64,000 bases of DNA from Changchengzhania lutea (GCF_006974145.1 NZ_CP039456.1:1208001-1272000), one strand, 5' to 3'; shown: positions 42,819 through 51,942, counted from the stretch's first letter. A program made the numbers and translations. Notes: generated by a model from the sequence alone, not told the origin.

Positions 42819-42956
42819 GTGCTTCTATTTATTGTTTTCTATTGTCACATCTAACAATCATTCTTATGTGTGACTATATATTTAGTCATGGATGTTTCAT
42901 CTCCCTTAATTTAACAACACAAATTTTCACGACAAATTTAGTATCTTGGTATTGAA

Positions 42957-42985
42957 GTTTAAATGACATATGTCATACTTTAAAC
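42957..42985. promoter_or_regulatory. Nested palindrome upstream of tag
   Basis: atgacatatgtcat (42963-42976) is a perfect 14-bp palindrome, flanked by gtttaaa (42957-42963) and tttaaac (42979-42985). It could be an operator, 61 bases before tag; no regulator is identified. Confidence 0.4.
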
Positions 42986-43045
42986 AAAAAACTTACAACC
43001 TTAATTGTTCGTGGTTTTATAGTTACGTTTTATAATTTACAGCTT

Positions 43046-43609
43046 ATGAAAAAACACAGATGTGGTTGGTGTACTGGTGACGCTTTGTATGAAGCCTACC
43101 ATGATAATGAATGGGGCGTGCCAGTTTATGACGACGACACACTATTTCAATTTCTAATATTAGAAACCTTTCAAGCAGGTTTAAGTTGGATTACCGTGTT
43201 GCGTAAACGTGAAAACTTTAGAAAAGCATTGGATCATTTTGATTATCGGAAAATTGCCAATTATGATGAAGAAAAAATTGATGCTTTGCTCCAGAATGTA
43301 GGGATTATCCGTAATAAATTAAAGTTGCGGGCCACCATTACAAACGCTCAAGCTTTTATGGCTATTCAAAAAGAATTTGGAAGTTTTAGCACCTATATAT
43401 GGGGGTTTGTAGATGGCAAGCCTATTACAAATTCACTTGAGCATTATAAAAACGCCCCTGCCAACACGCCATTAAGCGATACTATTAGCAAAGATTTAAA
43501 AAAACGAGGTTTTAAGTTTGTAGGTTCAACCGTAGTTTATGCACACATGCAGGCTACGGGCATGGTAAACGATCATGAAGTGAGGTGTTTTAGGTATGAA
43601 GTGGTTTAA
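43046..43609 (+). CDS. tag: DNA-3-methyladenine glycosylase I
   Basis: Removes 3-methyladenine from alkylated DNA. 187 residues, same as E. coli Tag. The zinc ligands are present by position: Cys6, His19 (AYHDNEWG), His177 and Cys181 (NDHEVRCF). The catalytic Glu is Glu40 in LILETFQAGLSW. Monocistronic, with a palindrome in its upstream region. Confidence 0.95.
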   Translation: MKKHRCGWCTGDALYEAYHDNEWGVPVYDDDTLFQFLILETFQAGLSWITVLRKRENFRKALDHFDYRKIANYDEEKIDALLQNVGIIRNKLKLRATITNAQAFMAIQKEFGSFSTYIWGFVDGKPITNSLEHYKNAPANTPLSDTISKDLKKRGFKFVGSTVVYAHMQATGMVNDHEVRCFRYEVV

Positions 43610-43751
43610 ATTGGGTATGTTCTTTTTAATAGCTTGAGTATGATTAGTGCATTTGTTGCACAAATAACCTGTTAAAAGAAATAAACCATAGGAAGATACA
43701 TAAGATTTTCAATGAATTGACCTGAGCAATTAATTATATAGATTGTTGTGC

Positions 43752-44306
43752 TTAGTCATTTTTTCTTTTGTCAGTTTCGAGTATTGAATATTCAAAATTG
43801 TCCGACCATCCTGATTTTAAAGGTAATAGTTGTCTTCTTCGCCCTTCTCTTATCATACCTGATTTTTCCAGAACTTTAAAGGAACCTATATTATCTACCG
43901 CGCATCCAGCTTCTATTCGATGTAATTTGAGGGTTTCAAATCCAAAATTTATTACTGCTTTTAAAGATTCAGTTGCGTAACCTTTTTTCCAATAATCTAA
44001 ATGTATTTTATACCAAACTTCAGCTCTTTTATATTTTTTGTTTCCGAGCTTTAGTCCAAATAAACCAATAAATTTCCCGTCTGAATTGTTTTCAATTGCA
44101 AAAGTGTAATTCTTTATTTCACTCAATTGATTTTCTGTGGTCCAAGGCAAAATTATAAATTTGGTTTCATCAATATTTTTCGGAATTCCCAAAGCATTAT
44201 ATTCATCCGTTTCGGGTAAAGAATGGAGTTGATGAATCGAATCTAAATCTGATAAGTCAATCAATCTCAATTTTGTTCTTTCCGTTAATATCTCGATTTC
44301 TGTCAT
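43752..44306 (-). CDS. GNAT N-acetyltransferase (RimJ/RimL-like)
   Basis: 184 residues. It begins EIEILTERTKLRLIDLSDLD, then AEVWYKIHLDYWKKGYATES (about 109-128, acetyl-CoA loop), FGFETLKLHRIEAGCAVDNIGSFKVLEKSGM and a basic REGRRRQLLPLK. The layout is that of RimJ/RimL-type acetyltransferases. Substrate unknown. Only distantly related to the GNAT at 34051. Confidence 0.85.
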   Translation of the reverse strand: MTEIEILTERTKLRLIDLSDLDSIHQLHSLPETDEYNALGIPKNIDETKFIILPWTTENQLSEIKNYTFAIENNSDGKFIGLFGLKLGNKKYKRAEVWYKIHLDYWKKGYATESLKAVINFGFETLKLHRIEAGCAVDNIGSFKVLEKSGMIREGRRRQLLPLKSGWSDNFEYSILETDKRKND

Positions 44307-44407
44307 TTTTTAAATTAAATACAACTTTTGCCAATATCCAACTTTCTAATGTTTTATATCAGAATTTAAACGAATCCATAATTTTATTCTGACAAAATCA
44401 AACCATT

Positions 44408-45037
44408 TTATCCTTGTAAATATTCCAAAAATAAATCCCTAGAAATGTCCTCAGCACCTAAACTTTCTAAATGTTTAGTATATACTTGGCAGTCTATAAG
44501 TTTATAATTAGTGTTTTGAATAAAGGTGATGAAGCCTACTTTACTGGCGTTACTTTCTTTTGCAAACATACTCTCCCCACAAAATACGCCATTGCCCAAA
44601 TCGACACCGTAAAGTCCCCCGATTAAATTATCTTCTCGCCAAACCTCTACAGATTTAGCATACCCTAATTCGTGCAGTTTTAAATAGGATTCAACCATGC
44701 CGTTAGTTATCCAAGTACCTGCTTGTCCATCACGTTTTGCCAAAGCGCATTCAGTTATTACCGCTTTAAAATTTTTATTGATAGTTACAGTAAAATCTTT
44801 ATGTCGTAAAACCTGTCCCATACTTTTTGAGACTTTCAATTTATTCGGAAATAGGACAAAGCGTGGATTTGGCGACCACCATAAAATGGGTTCTTTTTGT
44901 TCAAACCAAGGAAATATACCATGCTTGTAAGCATGCAGTAACCGCTTTACCGATAAATCGCCACCAACAGCCAACAACCCCTCTGATGAGGCTTCAGAGA
45001 CTTCTGGGAACCATATATTTTTGGTTAGGTGTTGCAT
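44408..45037 (-). CDS. aat: Leucyl/phenylalanyl-tRNA-protein transferase
   Basis: Attaches Leu or Phe to N-terminal Arg/Lys of proteins for degradation by ClpAP (N-degron pathway). 209 residues. The FPEVSEASSEGLLAVGGDLS opening (about 10-29), GIFPWFEQKEPILWWSPNPR (about 39-58), QAGTWITNGMVESYLKLHELG and GVFCGESMFA are diagnostic. Confidence 0.95.
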   Translation of the reverse strand: MQHLTKNIWFPEVSEASSEGLLAVGGDLSVKRLLHAYKHGIFPWFEQKEPILWWSPNPRFVLFPNKLKVSKSMGQVLRHKDFTVTINKNFKAVITECALAKRDGQAGTWITNGMVESYLKLHELGYAKSVEVWREDNLIGGLYGVDLGNGVFCGESMFAKESNASKVGFITFIQNTNYKLIDCQVYTKHLESLGAEDISRDLFLEYLQG

Positions 45038-45051
45038 GGGGTATTTTCTGT

Positions 45052-45092
45052 AAAAATAAAAAACCTCAAGGTTTTAATAAACAGTGAGGTTC
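45052..45092 (-). terminator. Terminator downstream of DUF3127
   Basis: On the minus strand AACCTCA pairs with TGAGGTT across a 16-base loop and runs into TTTTATTTTT. It separates DUF3127 from aat. Confidence 0.7.
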
Positions 45093-45102
45093 TTATTTTA
45101 AT

Positions 45103-45122
45103 ATTCCCGCCTTCGCGGGAAT
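45103..45122. repeat. Short GC-rich hairpin attcccgccttcgcgggaat
   Basis: A perfect 8-bp stem with a cttc loop in AT-rich DNA, resembling dispersed flavobacterial hairpins. It may protect the DUF3127 3' end. Confidence 0.6.
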
Positions 45123-45136
45123 TACCGTTCTTTTTA

Positions 45137-45514
45137 TTAAAAAGGAAGATCGTCGTGATCTTCTTCTTTTAAGTCTCCGGCAGGCTCAAAAGCATCTGCT
45201 GGTGGTACTGGTGGTACATTTTCACCGGTAGCTTCACTCTGTAATGCTTCAATTCTCCAACCTTGAATCGAGTTAAAATATTTGGTTTCGCCTTGTGGAT
45301 TTACCCACTCTCTACCTCGTAAGTTGATACTTATCTTAACCTGTTGACCTACTTGGTAACTGTTTAATAAATCCGTTTTATCTTGTACAAACTCCACCAT
45401 AATATGTTGTGGATATTGCTCTTCTGTTGTCACTACAATCTCTCTTTTTCTGAACCCATTACTTCCAAAAGTTTGAGTTTCTCCTACCATTTTAATTCTT
45501 CCTTGAACTTCCAT
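45137..45514 (-). CDS. DUF3127 protein
   Basis: 125 residues: an N-terminal OB-like domain (MEVQGRIKMVGETQTFGSNGFRKREIVV, to about residue 90) and an acidic tail ending GDLKEEDHDDLPF. The DDLPF tail resembles the C-terminal tip of single-stranded-DNA-binding proteins, which recruits partners. DUF3127 is a Bacteroidota family with no proven role; an SSB-like function is suggested by fold and tail. Confidence 0.8.
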   Translation of the reverse strand: MEVQGRIKMVGETQTFGSNGFRKREIVVTTEEQYPQHIMVEFVQDKTDLLNSYQVGQQVKISINLRGREWVNPQGETKYFNSIQGWRIEALQSEATGENVPPVPPADAFEPAGDLKEEDHDDLPF

Positions 45515-45550
45515 TAATTTAAATTTATCTGTTTATTTATTTATCTATGT

Positions 45551-46420
45551 TTAACTCAACAATATCTTCCAAGCACTTTCAACATCACCAAAACTTAAAT
45601 AGTTTCTTGCCAGTTTGTGCTTTTGTCTATGCGTTGTTTTTTTTATATTAGGATAGCGTTCTCCCAAATCCTTAATAAATGCTTCCACTATAGCTGCGCT
45701 GGGTAAATTCTCAACATTAGCTAACATGCCCAAATCATTTCCTGTTAACACCATGCTATTTTTAACATGATCTGGGAAATTATCAACACCAATTCCCAAG
45801 GTTGATAAAGGTTTTGGTATTTCAAAAAAGCCCTTTTTAGCACGACTGTAATAGTTGCCTCCAGCTCTAGCAACCAAATCCAACATTTGCTGATTTATGG
45901 ATCCATCATCATCTAAAACCTCATTATCTATATGCATCTTCACCACCTCGCAAATAATTAAATTCCCAGCACCTCCTTCTGTGCCTAATTTAATAATGTC
46001 ATTCACCTTGCATTCAAACTGTACAGGGGACTCTCCAACACGGTAAGGCTTTACAATATCTGACTTTACCATGGTTAAGCCTGCCTTTTCAAACTCATTC
46101 ACATCTTCGGCATACTCGGTACTGCTCAATGACATTTGATGCACGATATCATAATTCACAACGTTTATAACCACTTCTTTAGTGTCCTCCACATTACGTA
46201 AAGTGTGTTTCACCGTATTATCCCTAACGCGTCTTGCAGGCGAAAAAATTAAAATAGGTGGGTTCGCACTAAAAACATTAAAAAAGCTAAATGGCGACAA
46301 GTTTGGATTTCCATCCGCATCAACGGTACTAGCAAAAGCAATAGGTCTTGGTGCCACAGCACTTAATAGATAACTATGTAATTTACTGGTTGATACCTGC
46401 TTAGGATCTATAGAGGTCAT
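45551..46420 (-). CDS. Flavin reductase-family protein
   Basis: About 289 residues from ATG 46420 (MTSIDPKQVS); a TTG seven codons upstream is less likely. The flavin-reductase-like FMN-binding split-barrel covers about residues 10-200 (YLLSAVAPRPIAFASTVDADG, LSPFSFFNVFSANPPILIFSP). A C-terminal helical extension (about 215-289) is usual for the Bacteroidota subgroup. Partner unknown. Confidence 0.85.
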   Translation of the reverse strand: MTSIDPKQVSTSKLHSYLLSAVAPRPIAFASTVDADGNPNLSPFSFFNVFSANPPILIFSPARRVRDNTVKHTLRNVEDTKEVVINVVNYDIVHQMSLSSTEYAEDVNEFEKAGLTMVKSDIVKPYRVGESPVQFECKVNDIIKLGTEGGAGNLIICEVVKMHIDNEVLDDDGSINQQMLDLVARAGGNYYSRAKKGFFEIPKPLSTLGIGVDNFPDHVKNSMVLTGNDLGMLANVENLPSAAIVEAFIKDLGERYPNIKKTTHRQKHKLARNYLSFGDVESAWKILLS

Positions 46421-46539
46421 TAAACTTTTAGGTTTGTACAAATGTAACTAATCTGGACTTGAAGTAAAAACAGATTTACTAACAACTTGAACAATAATAT
46501 TAACAGTTTTGCATTATATTACCTGTAAATTAGTATGGA

Positions 46540-47703
46540 ATGATTTTTACCAAGTACAGCAACACCTTTCGCTGGATTATAATTATGGTGTCTTTTGCTA
46601 TGGTGGCTCTTATCTTATGGAACACCTATGTTTTTTTTCAAAATTTTAAAGAAGAAGAGCGCGTAAAAATGCAAAATTGGTCATTTGCTCAAAAAGAATT
46701 GAGTAGCACTGACAACTTAACCGATAATATTGGTGAACTTCCCATTGAAATTTTACAGAGCAATAAAAGCACGCCCATGATTAAAGTTAATCAAGATGGC
46801 AGTATTGATTATAATAATATAGATGAAAAAAAAGCGGAAGATCCTGCCTATTTACAGAAACTGATCCTAAAATTTAAGGACGAATACAAACCCATAGAAA
46901 TTAAATATAAGGATGAGGTTTTATCAACTATATACTACGGAAACTCACCATTGCTCAACAAGCTAAAATACTATCCCTTAGCGCTATTGCTCATTATTTT
47001 TTTGTTTGGTGCTGTTATTTACTTTTTTTATCGAAGCAATAAGAATGCCACACAAAACAAATTATGGTCTGGAATGGCCAAGGAAACAGCGCATCAAATT
47101 GGAACCCCGTTGTCCTCTCTAATTGGCTGGACGGAGATTTTAAAAAGTGAAAACGTTAATCCTGAATATATTGTTGAAATTGAAAAAGATGTTGACCGGT
47201 TACAGACCATCACAGAGCGGTTTAGCAAAATAGGATCTTTGCCTACCTTAGAATTGAAAGATATTGTTTCAGAAACCATAGAGGCTTATGATTATTTAAA
47301 GTCGAGATCTTCTAAATTAATTGAATTTGATATTATTGTACCTGATGGCGATATCCCTGTGTATTTAAACAAGCAACTTTTTAGTTGGACCATTGAAAAC
47401 TTAGTGAAAAATGCTATTGATGCCATGAAAGGCCGCGGACAATTAACCGTTGAAATTGCGCAACTAGAGAATGATGTTAAAATAAGAGTGACCGATACTG
47501 GCAAAGGCATTCCTAAAAAAGATTTTAATAAAATTTTTGAGCCGGGTTTTACAACCAAAAAACGTGGGTGGGGTCTTGGGCTATCACTTACCAAACGTAT
47601 TATTGAAGACTTCCATAATGGTAAAATAAAAGTCTTGCAATCCGAAATTGGTAAAGGCACCACATTTCAAATCAACTTAAAGCGCGCTACCCATTATGAA
47701 TGA
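46540..47703 (+). CDS. Sensor histidine kinase (orphan)
   Basis: 387 residues. TM1 about 11-33 and TM2 about 146-164 flank a ~110-residue periplasmic sensor with no recognised domain. There is no HAMP; the kinase core starts directly. Phospho-acceptor His185 lies in AKETAHQIGTPLSSLIGW. ATPase boxes: N (LVKNAIDAM), G1 (DTGKGIPKK), G2 (GWGLGLSLTKRI). No response-regulator gene is adjacent. The next gene overlaps by 8 bases and encodes a zinc-ribbon membrane protein. Confidence 0.9.
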   Translation: MIFTKYSNTFRWIIIMVSFAMVALILWNTYVFFQNFKEEERVKMQNWSFAQKELSSTDNLTDNIGELPIEILQSNKSTPMIKVNQDGSIDYNNIDEKKAEDPAYLQKLILKFKDEYKPIEIKYKDEVLSTIYYGNSPLLNKLKYYPLALLLIIFLFGAVIYFFYRSNKNATQNKLWSGMAKETAHQIGTPLSSLIGWTEILKSENVNPEYIVEIEKDVDRLQTITERFSKIGSLPTLELKDIVSETIEAYDYLKSRSSKLIEFDIIVPDGDIPVYLNKQLFSWTIENLVKNAIDAMKGRGQLTVEIAQLENDVKIRVTDTGKGIPKKDFNKIFEPGFTTKKRGWGLGLSLTKRIIEDFHNGKIKVLQSEIGKGTTFQINLKRATHYE

Positions 47704-48046
47704 TAAACTCATACCCATAAAAGAAGTACCTCTAAAAAATAATTGTCCGGAATGCTATAGTAACGATGGTTTGCGCCTAACATTTAAGCAACGCTTCTTC
47801 GAAAACACGTTTTACAAGTCTATTAAAAATGATATTACACATGAGCTCGCGTGTAAGACCTGCAATACGTCTATTTACCCTGTACAATGGACTGAAGATA
47901 TTGAACGTGTTTTTGAATATCATAAAAAGGGCCTTAGGCCAAAACGAGCTTCCACATATTTAAAGAAAGCCACTTGGATTATTCTTGCTTTAGTGGGTGT
48001 AATTGTGATTTCTGCCGTGGCTTGGACGTTTTATACAACCTTATAA
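47696..48046 (+). CDS. Zinc-ribbon protein with C-terminal TM anchor
   Basis: 116 residues. Two Cys pairs, CPEC near 18-21 and CKTC near 53-56, probably bind zinc. A single TM helix (about 92-112) sits at the C-terminus. No family recognised. It overlaps the histidine kinase gene by 8 bases, so it is translationally coupled and may work with it. Confidence 0.65.
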   Translation: MNDKLIPIKEVPLKNNCPECYSNDGLRLTFKQRFFENTFYKSIKNDITHELACKTCNTSIYPVQWTEDIERVFEYHKKGLRPKRASTYLKKATWIILALVGVIVISAVAWTFYTTL

Positions 48047-48430
48047 TTGGGCTTTAATTGATTGGGCTATATTCAGAAATTCTGTCTCAGAAAGTTTTTC
48101 CTTTTGAATAAATCTAGCATCTTCCATAGTATGTAACGGAATTAAATGCACATGCGCATGAGGAACTTCTAATCCAATAACACTCATACCAATACGTTTA
48201 CAAGGAATCGCCTTTTTAATGGCTATAGCTACTTTTCTTGAGAAGGACATTAACCCGTTATAGGCATCTTCATCTAAATCAAAAATTTTATCAACTTCCT
48301 TTTTGGGAATGCACAAAGTGTGACCCTTGCTATTTGGATTCACATCCAGAAAAGCCAAATAATCATCTGTTTCGGCAATCTTATAACAAGGAATGTCGCC
48401 TTTTACTATTTTAGTGAAAATGGATGCCAT
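48041..48430 (-). CDS. HIT-family protein
   Basis: 129 residues. The histidine-triad motif HAHVHLIPL starts at 91 (catalytic His95). The opening ASIFTKIVKGDIPCYKI is typical of the Hint/HinT branch, purine-nucleoside phosphoramidases. Lies 44 bases after greA on the same strand. Confidence 0.93.
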   Translation of the reverse strand: MASIFTKIVKGDIPCYKIAETDDYLAFLDVNPNSKGHTLCIPKKEVDKIFDLDEDAYNGLMSFSRKVAIAIKKAIPCKRIGMSVIGLEVPHAHVHLIPLHTMEDARFIQKEKLSETEFLNIAQSIKAQL

Positions 48431-48451
48431 AATTATGAGGGGTTATTAAAC

Positions 48452-48466
48452 TTCCGCAAAGCGGAA
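48452..48466. other. Short hairpin between greA and the HIT gene
   Basis: ttccgcaaagcggaa, a 6-bp stem with a 3-base loop and no T-run on the minus strand. Probably a dispersed hairpin or attenuator, not a full terminator. Confidence 0.4.
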
Positions 48467-48474
48467 AATACAAT

Positions 48475-48948
48475 TTATCTTGATATTTCTATGATGTCAA
48501 ATTTCATAACACCATTAGGGACTTGAATCTCTGCAACGTCTCCTACAGACTTTCCTAATAAACCCTTACCAATAGGCGAGTTTACTGAAATCTTCCCTGA
48601 GGCCAAATCTGCTTCACCATCTGCAACCAAGGTATAATTCATTTCCATACCATTGGTTTGATTTTTTATTTTTACCTTAGAAAGCACTAATATTTTAGAG
48701 CTATCCATTTGAGATTCGTCAATAATACGTGCGCCAGCCAAAGCATCTTCCAGTTTAGCAATCCGCATTTCTAACATGCCTTGCGCTTCCTTTGCGGCAT
48801 CGTATTCTGCATTTTCACTTAAATCGCCTTTGTCCCTTGCCTCGGCAATAGCTCTTGAGGCTTTTACACGTTCAATATCCTTTAACTGTTTTAGTTCGTC
48901 TCTTAGCTTTTTTAATCCTTCAGGTGTATAGTATGATACTTTACTCAT
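48475..48948 (-). CDS. greA: Transcription elongation factor GreA
   Basis: Rescues backtracked RNA polymerase by stimulating transcript cleavage. 157 residues. The N-terminal coiled coil has the acidic tip GDLSENAEYDAAKEAQ (about 41-56, Asp/Glu at the tip). The C-terminal FKBP-like domain includes SPIGKGLLGKSVGD (about 123-136). Standard size. Confidence 0.96.
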   Translation of the reverse strand: MSKVSYYTPEGLKKLRDELKQLKDIERVKASRAIAEARDKGDLSENAEYDAAKEAQGMLEMRIAKLEDALAGARIIDESQMDSSKILVLSKVKIKNQTNGMEMNYTLVADGEADLASGKISVNSPIGKGLLGKSVGDVAEIQVPNGVMKFDIIEISR

Positions 48949-49107
48949 AACTTCATCGTTTATAATTACATAATATAGCGATAATACAAAAGCAGATTTG
49001 GTATTAACGCAAAAAATCTCGTTTACACGAGATAGCCTAACAAATATACAAAATATTTAACGCAATTTACTTTTTGTTGTAAATTGCATTCTTAATTCCC
49101 TATGTAA

Positions 49108-49539
49108 ATGAAAGTCTATTCCCTTCTCATCATATTCCTAGTTAGTACCGCTTGCAGTAAAAATAATGCTAATAATGAAAATTGCAAATTTCTACTCGAT
49201 CTCGGTGTTAATGAAACTGTTAATTTAAGCCTTCCTCAATACAGTCAGCTCGACTTTATTAGTGTCCCTGTTTATATTCCCAATGCTGGAAATGGCGGCA
49301 TTATCGTGACTAAAACGGGAACTTCTTCCTATGTGGCGTTTGATGCAGCAGACCCAAATCATATTTTTAGTTCGTGCTCTGTATTAAGCATTGACGGTAT
49401 CAATGGCATATGTGGTTGTGATGATAAAAACGAGTATAACCTGTTTAACGGTTTACCTGCTAAAAGTGGTATACTACCTTGTAGTTTACGGCCTTACCGT
49501 GTGGAAAAAAGCGGCAACACACTGCTTATTTTTAATTAA
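49108..49539 (+). CDS. Small lipoprotein with a Rieske-like C-terminal fold
   Basis: 143 residues. Type II signal peptide with lipobox STAC (Cys16). Later segments VYIPNAGNGGIIVTKT, SSCSVLSIDG and CGCDDKNEYNLFNGLPAKSGILPCSLRPYRVE resemble a Rieske-type domain that has lost the His ligands. Function unknown. Ends before a C-rich palindromic repeat. Confidence 0.65.
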   Translation: MKVYSLLIIFLVSTACSKNNANNENCKFLLDLGVNETVNLSLPQYSQLDFISVPVYIPNAGNGGIIVTKTGTSSYVAFDAADPNHIFSSCSVLSIDGINGICGCDDKNEYNLFNGLPAKSGILPCSLRPYRVEKSGNTLLIFN

Positions 49540-49551
49540 TTCCTCTCCCAG

Positions 49552-49568
49552 CCCCTCCGAAGGAGGGG
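49552..49568. repeat. C-rich palindromic repeat (intergenic copy)
   Basis: cccctccgaaggagggg after cctctcccag. The same element as the copies read through in leuS. It lies between two convergent genes and may act as a terminator hairpin. Confidence 0.85.
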
Positions 49569-49586
49569 AATAGAAAGATTGTCATA

Positions 49587-51776
49587 TTAGAATTTTAAAG
49601 TTGCGCCAATTAAAAAATTAGTTGTGGCTTGCGGGTAGTAGTACACATAACCGCCACCGTAATCTGCTCCATTAGATTCGTATTTTTCATTTAGCAGATT
49701 GTTTATAAGACCCGTAATTGTAATTGACTTAAAAATTGAGTTCGGTTTTATCTCATAAATGATATTAAAGTCATTCACAAAATAACGATCCAATGTACCT
49801 CTTTCATCTTCAATATTATTTAAATATTGCTTTCCTACATATTTGCTGTATAGTGAAAATTGTAAATTATTTGCAGGTGTATAAACAACAGCATTTCCTA
49901 AAACGATATTTGGTGAAAATGAAATTTTAGTATTATCTAGAACAGATGTTGTACCATTTATTTCTTTAACAAAATCGATATTTTTATTATCGCTAATTGC
50001 AATATTTGGCTGAATACTAAATGCATAAGAAAATTTAATTTGTGCATCAACTTCCAAACCTAAGCGATAACTTTTGCCACTGCTTGCTCTTATTGGGCTT
50101 CCAACATCATCAAAAGCACCAGTTAGCACTAATTGATTTTGATAAAACATATAGTAGATATTAGAGTTAACACTAACTTTATTTGAATTGTATCTCCATC
50201 CTAATTCAATATCATTAAGTGTTTCATGCTGCGTAACACCCGCTTTAAAATCATCACGATTCGGTTCTCTATTAGCTCTTGCGTATGATACATACAAACT
50301 ATTCATATCAGAACTTTTATATGTTAAACCAACTTTAGGGTTAAAAAAACTAAAATTGGCATCAGTAACAAAATCCACTAAATCAGAGCTTACACCATCA
50401 GTTTTGTAACTCACAAAACGCCCTTGTAAATCAACAAATCCTGTAAATTTTTCTGCTAACTTAAAAGTGGCTTTAGAAAACATACTAAAATCGTTTTTAA
50501 TAGCATCACCTTCATAATAACGATCTCTAATATTAACATTTTGAGCTAGATCGCTTCCCCAAATAACTTCCCCAAAATGATCTCCAGAATATGTGTTATA
50601 AGACACTCCAGATATAATTTCTAGAGCATTTTTTTTATACGTTACGTTAGCATTTATAACATAAAAATTATTGTCCAACCATCTACGGACAATAACATCG
50701 GAATCGTCTTGAATTAAGTTAGCTAAATCTTCTGCAGATTCTTCTGGTTTATATTGCTCAAAATACCCTTTTCCTTTGGTATAGTTTAAACCAAGTGTTG
50801 TTGACCAATGGTTATCTAAACGTTCATTCCAATGCAATTGATAATGATCTTGCCAATAATTATCCGTTTCATTTTCGTAGGTATATGGATTTTGGCGACG
50901 ATTTTCTTCTAATTCATCTGCCGTTAACCCAAACCAAGATTGATATGTTTGTTCTCTATTCCCAAAAGTTAAGGCTTTAATTAACGTGTTATCATCTTTA
51001 TATACCCCTTGTAAAAAGTAAGAACGCAAATCTGTAAAAGCACGATCCACATAACCATCGGAGTCTATTTTAGAAAAACGACCAGAAATTTCAAAATGAT
51101 TATTTAGCAATCCCGTACTTAATTTAACCGTATGTTTTCGTGTATTGAAACTACCAAAACTATTAGATATTTCTCCTGAAGCCTCCTCTGAAAAAGCATC
51201 TGTTAGCAGATTTAAACTTGCGCCGAAAGCTCCTGAACCATTTGTAGATGTTCCAACACCACGTTGTAATTGCAAACTTTCTGTTGAGGACGCAAAATCG
51301 CCCAAATTTACCCAAAACGTACCTTGGCTTTCCGGATCGTTATACGGAATTCCGTTGATGGTTACATTCACTCGCGTAGCATCTGTACCACGAACCCGAA
51401 TACCCGTGTAACCAATCCCTGCACCTGCATCACTGGTAGTAACAACAGATGGTAAATAGTTTAGCAAAACAGGAATATCCTGTCCTAAATTACGCTTTGC
51501 CAATTGTTCTTTACTAAGGTTCGAATGCGTTATTGGAGAATCTGCATTTACGCGCACCGCCTTTACTAAAACTTCGTCTAGTTTTTCTGTTTTAGTTGAA
51601 TCTTGTTCGATTTGATTTTTTTGTGCACTTGCACTGACTGATAACACAAGTAGTGTTAAAAAAAGAAATAAATTTTTAATTTTGAAGACACCATTTTGAA
51701 AGCCAAAATTGAATCTTTGTTCAAAAAGATTATCATTCTTTGAGTTTAAGAATAACTTTTTTAAAGTCGATTTCAT
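49587..51776 (-). CDS. TonB-dependent receptor under TPP-riboswitch control (thiamine uptake)
   Basis: 729 residues. An unusually long N-terminus (about 33 residues, MKSTLKKLFLNSKN...) precedes the hydrophobic signal core LFLFLTLLVLSVSASA. There is no carboxypeptidase-like domain; the plug follows at about 65-180 (DEVLVKAVRVNADSPITHSN, GIGYTGIRVRGTDATRVNV, SLQLQRGVGTSTNGSGAFGA). The barrel ends NFLIGATLKF. The TPP riboswitch at 51943-52085 predicts thiamine or a thiamine phosphate as cargo. The long leader of the signal peptide may mean the true start lies downstream at a non-ATG codon. Confidence 0.9.
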   Translation of the reverse strand: MKSTLKKLFLNSKNDNLFEQRFNFGFQNGVFKIKNLFLFLTLLVLSVSASAQKNQIEQDSTKTEKLDEVLVKAVRVNADSPITHSNLSKEQLAKRNLGQDIPVLLNYLPSVVTTSDAGAGIGYTGIRVRGTDATRVNVTINGIPYNDPESQGTFWVNLGDFASSTESLQLQRGVGTSTNGSGAFGASLNLLTDAFSEEASGEISNSFGSFNTRKHTVKLSTGLLNNHFEISGRFSKIDSDGYVDRAFTDLRSYFLQGVYKDDNTLIKALTFGNREQTYQSWFGLTADELEENRRQNPYTYENETDNYWQDHYQLHWNERLDNHWSTTLGLNYTKGKGYFEQYKPEESAEDLANLIQDDSDVIVRRWLDNNFYVINANVTYKKNALEIISGVSYNTYSGDHFGEVIWGSDLAQNVNIRDRYYEGDAIKNDFSMFSKATFKLAEKFTGFVDLQGRFVSYKTDGVSSDLVDFVTDANFSFFNPKVGLTYKSSDMNSLYVSYARANREPNRDDFKAGVTQHETLNDIELGWRYNSNKVSVNSNIYYMFYQNQLVLTGAFDDVGSPIRASSGKSYRLGLEVDAQIKFSYAFSIQPNIAISDNKNIDFVKEINGTTSVLDNTKISFSPNIVLGNAVVYTPANNLQFSLYSKYVGKQYLNNIEDERGTLDRYFVNDFNIIYEIKPNSIFKSITITGLINNLLNEKYESNGADYGGGYVYYYPQATTNFLIGATLKF

Positions 51777-51843
51777 TACGATTATGTTTATAATCGAATA
51801 AAAAGAGGTAATTATTCTTTAATTGTTATTAATTAGTTTTTTA

Positions 51844-51930
51844 TCATTACGATGAGTTTTTACGACGTGGTAATCTTTTTCTTTTTAACAGATTTCCACA
51901 GTAATTAAAAAATTACTTCGCAATGACGGT
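51844..51930. repeat. REP-like dyad repeat between riboswitch and receptor gene
   Basis: Begins tcattacgatgag and ends cttcgcaatgacgg, the terminal dyad of the flavobacterial 'cgtcattgcga...' repeat. It fills much of the region where the riboswitch expression platform is expected. Confidence 0.65.
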
Positions 51931-51942
51931 ATACTTTATTTT

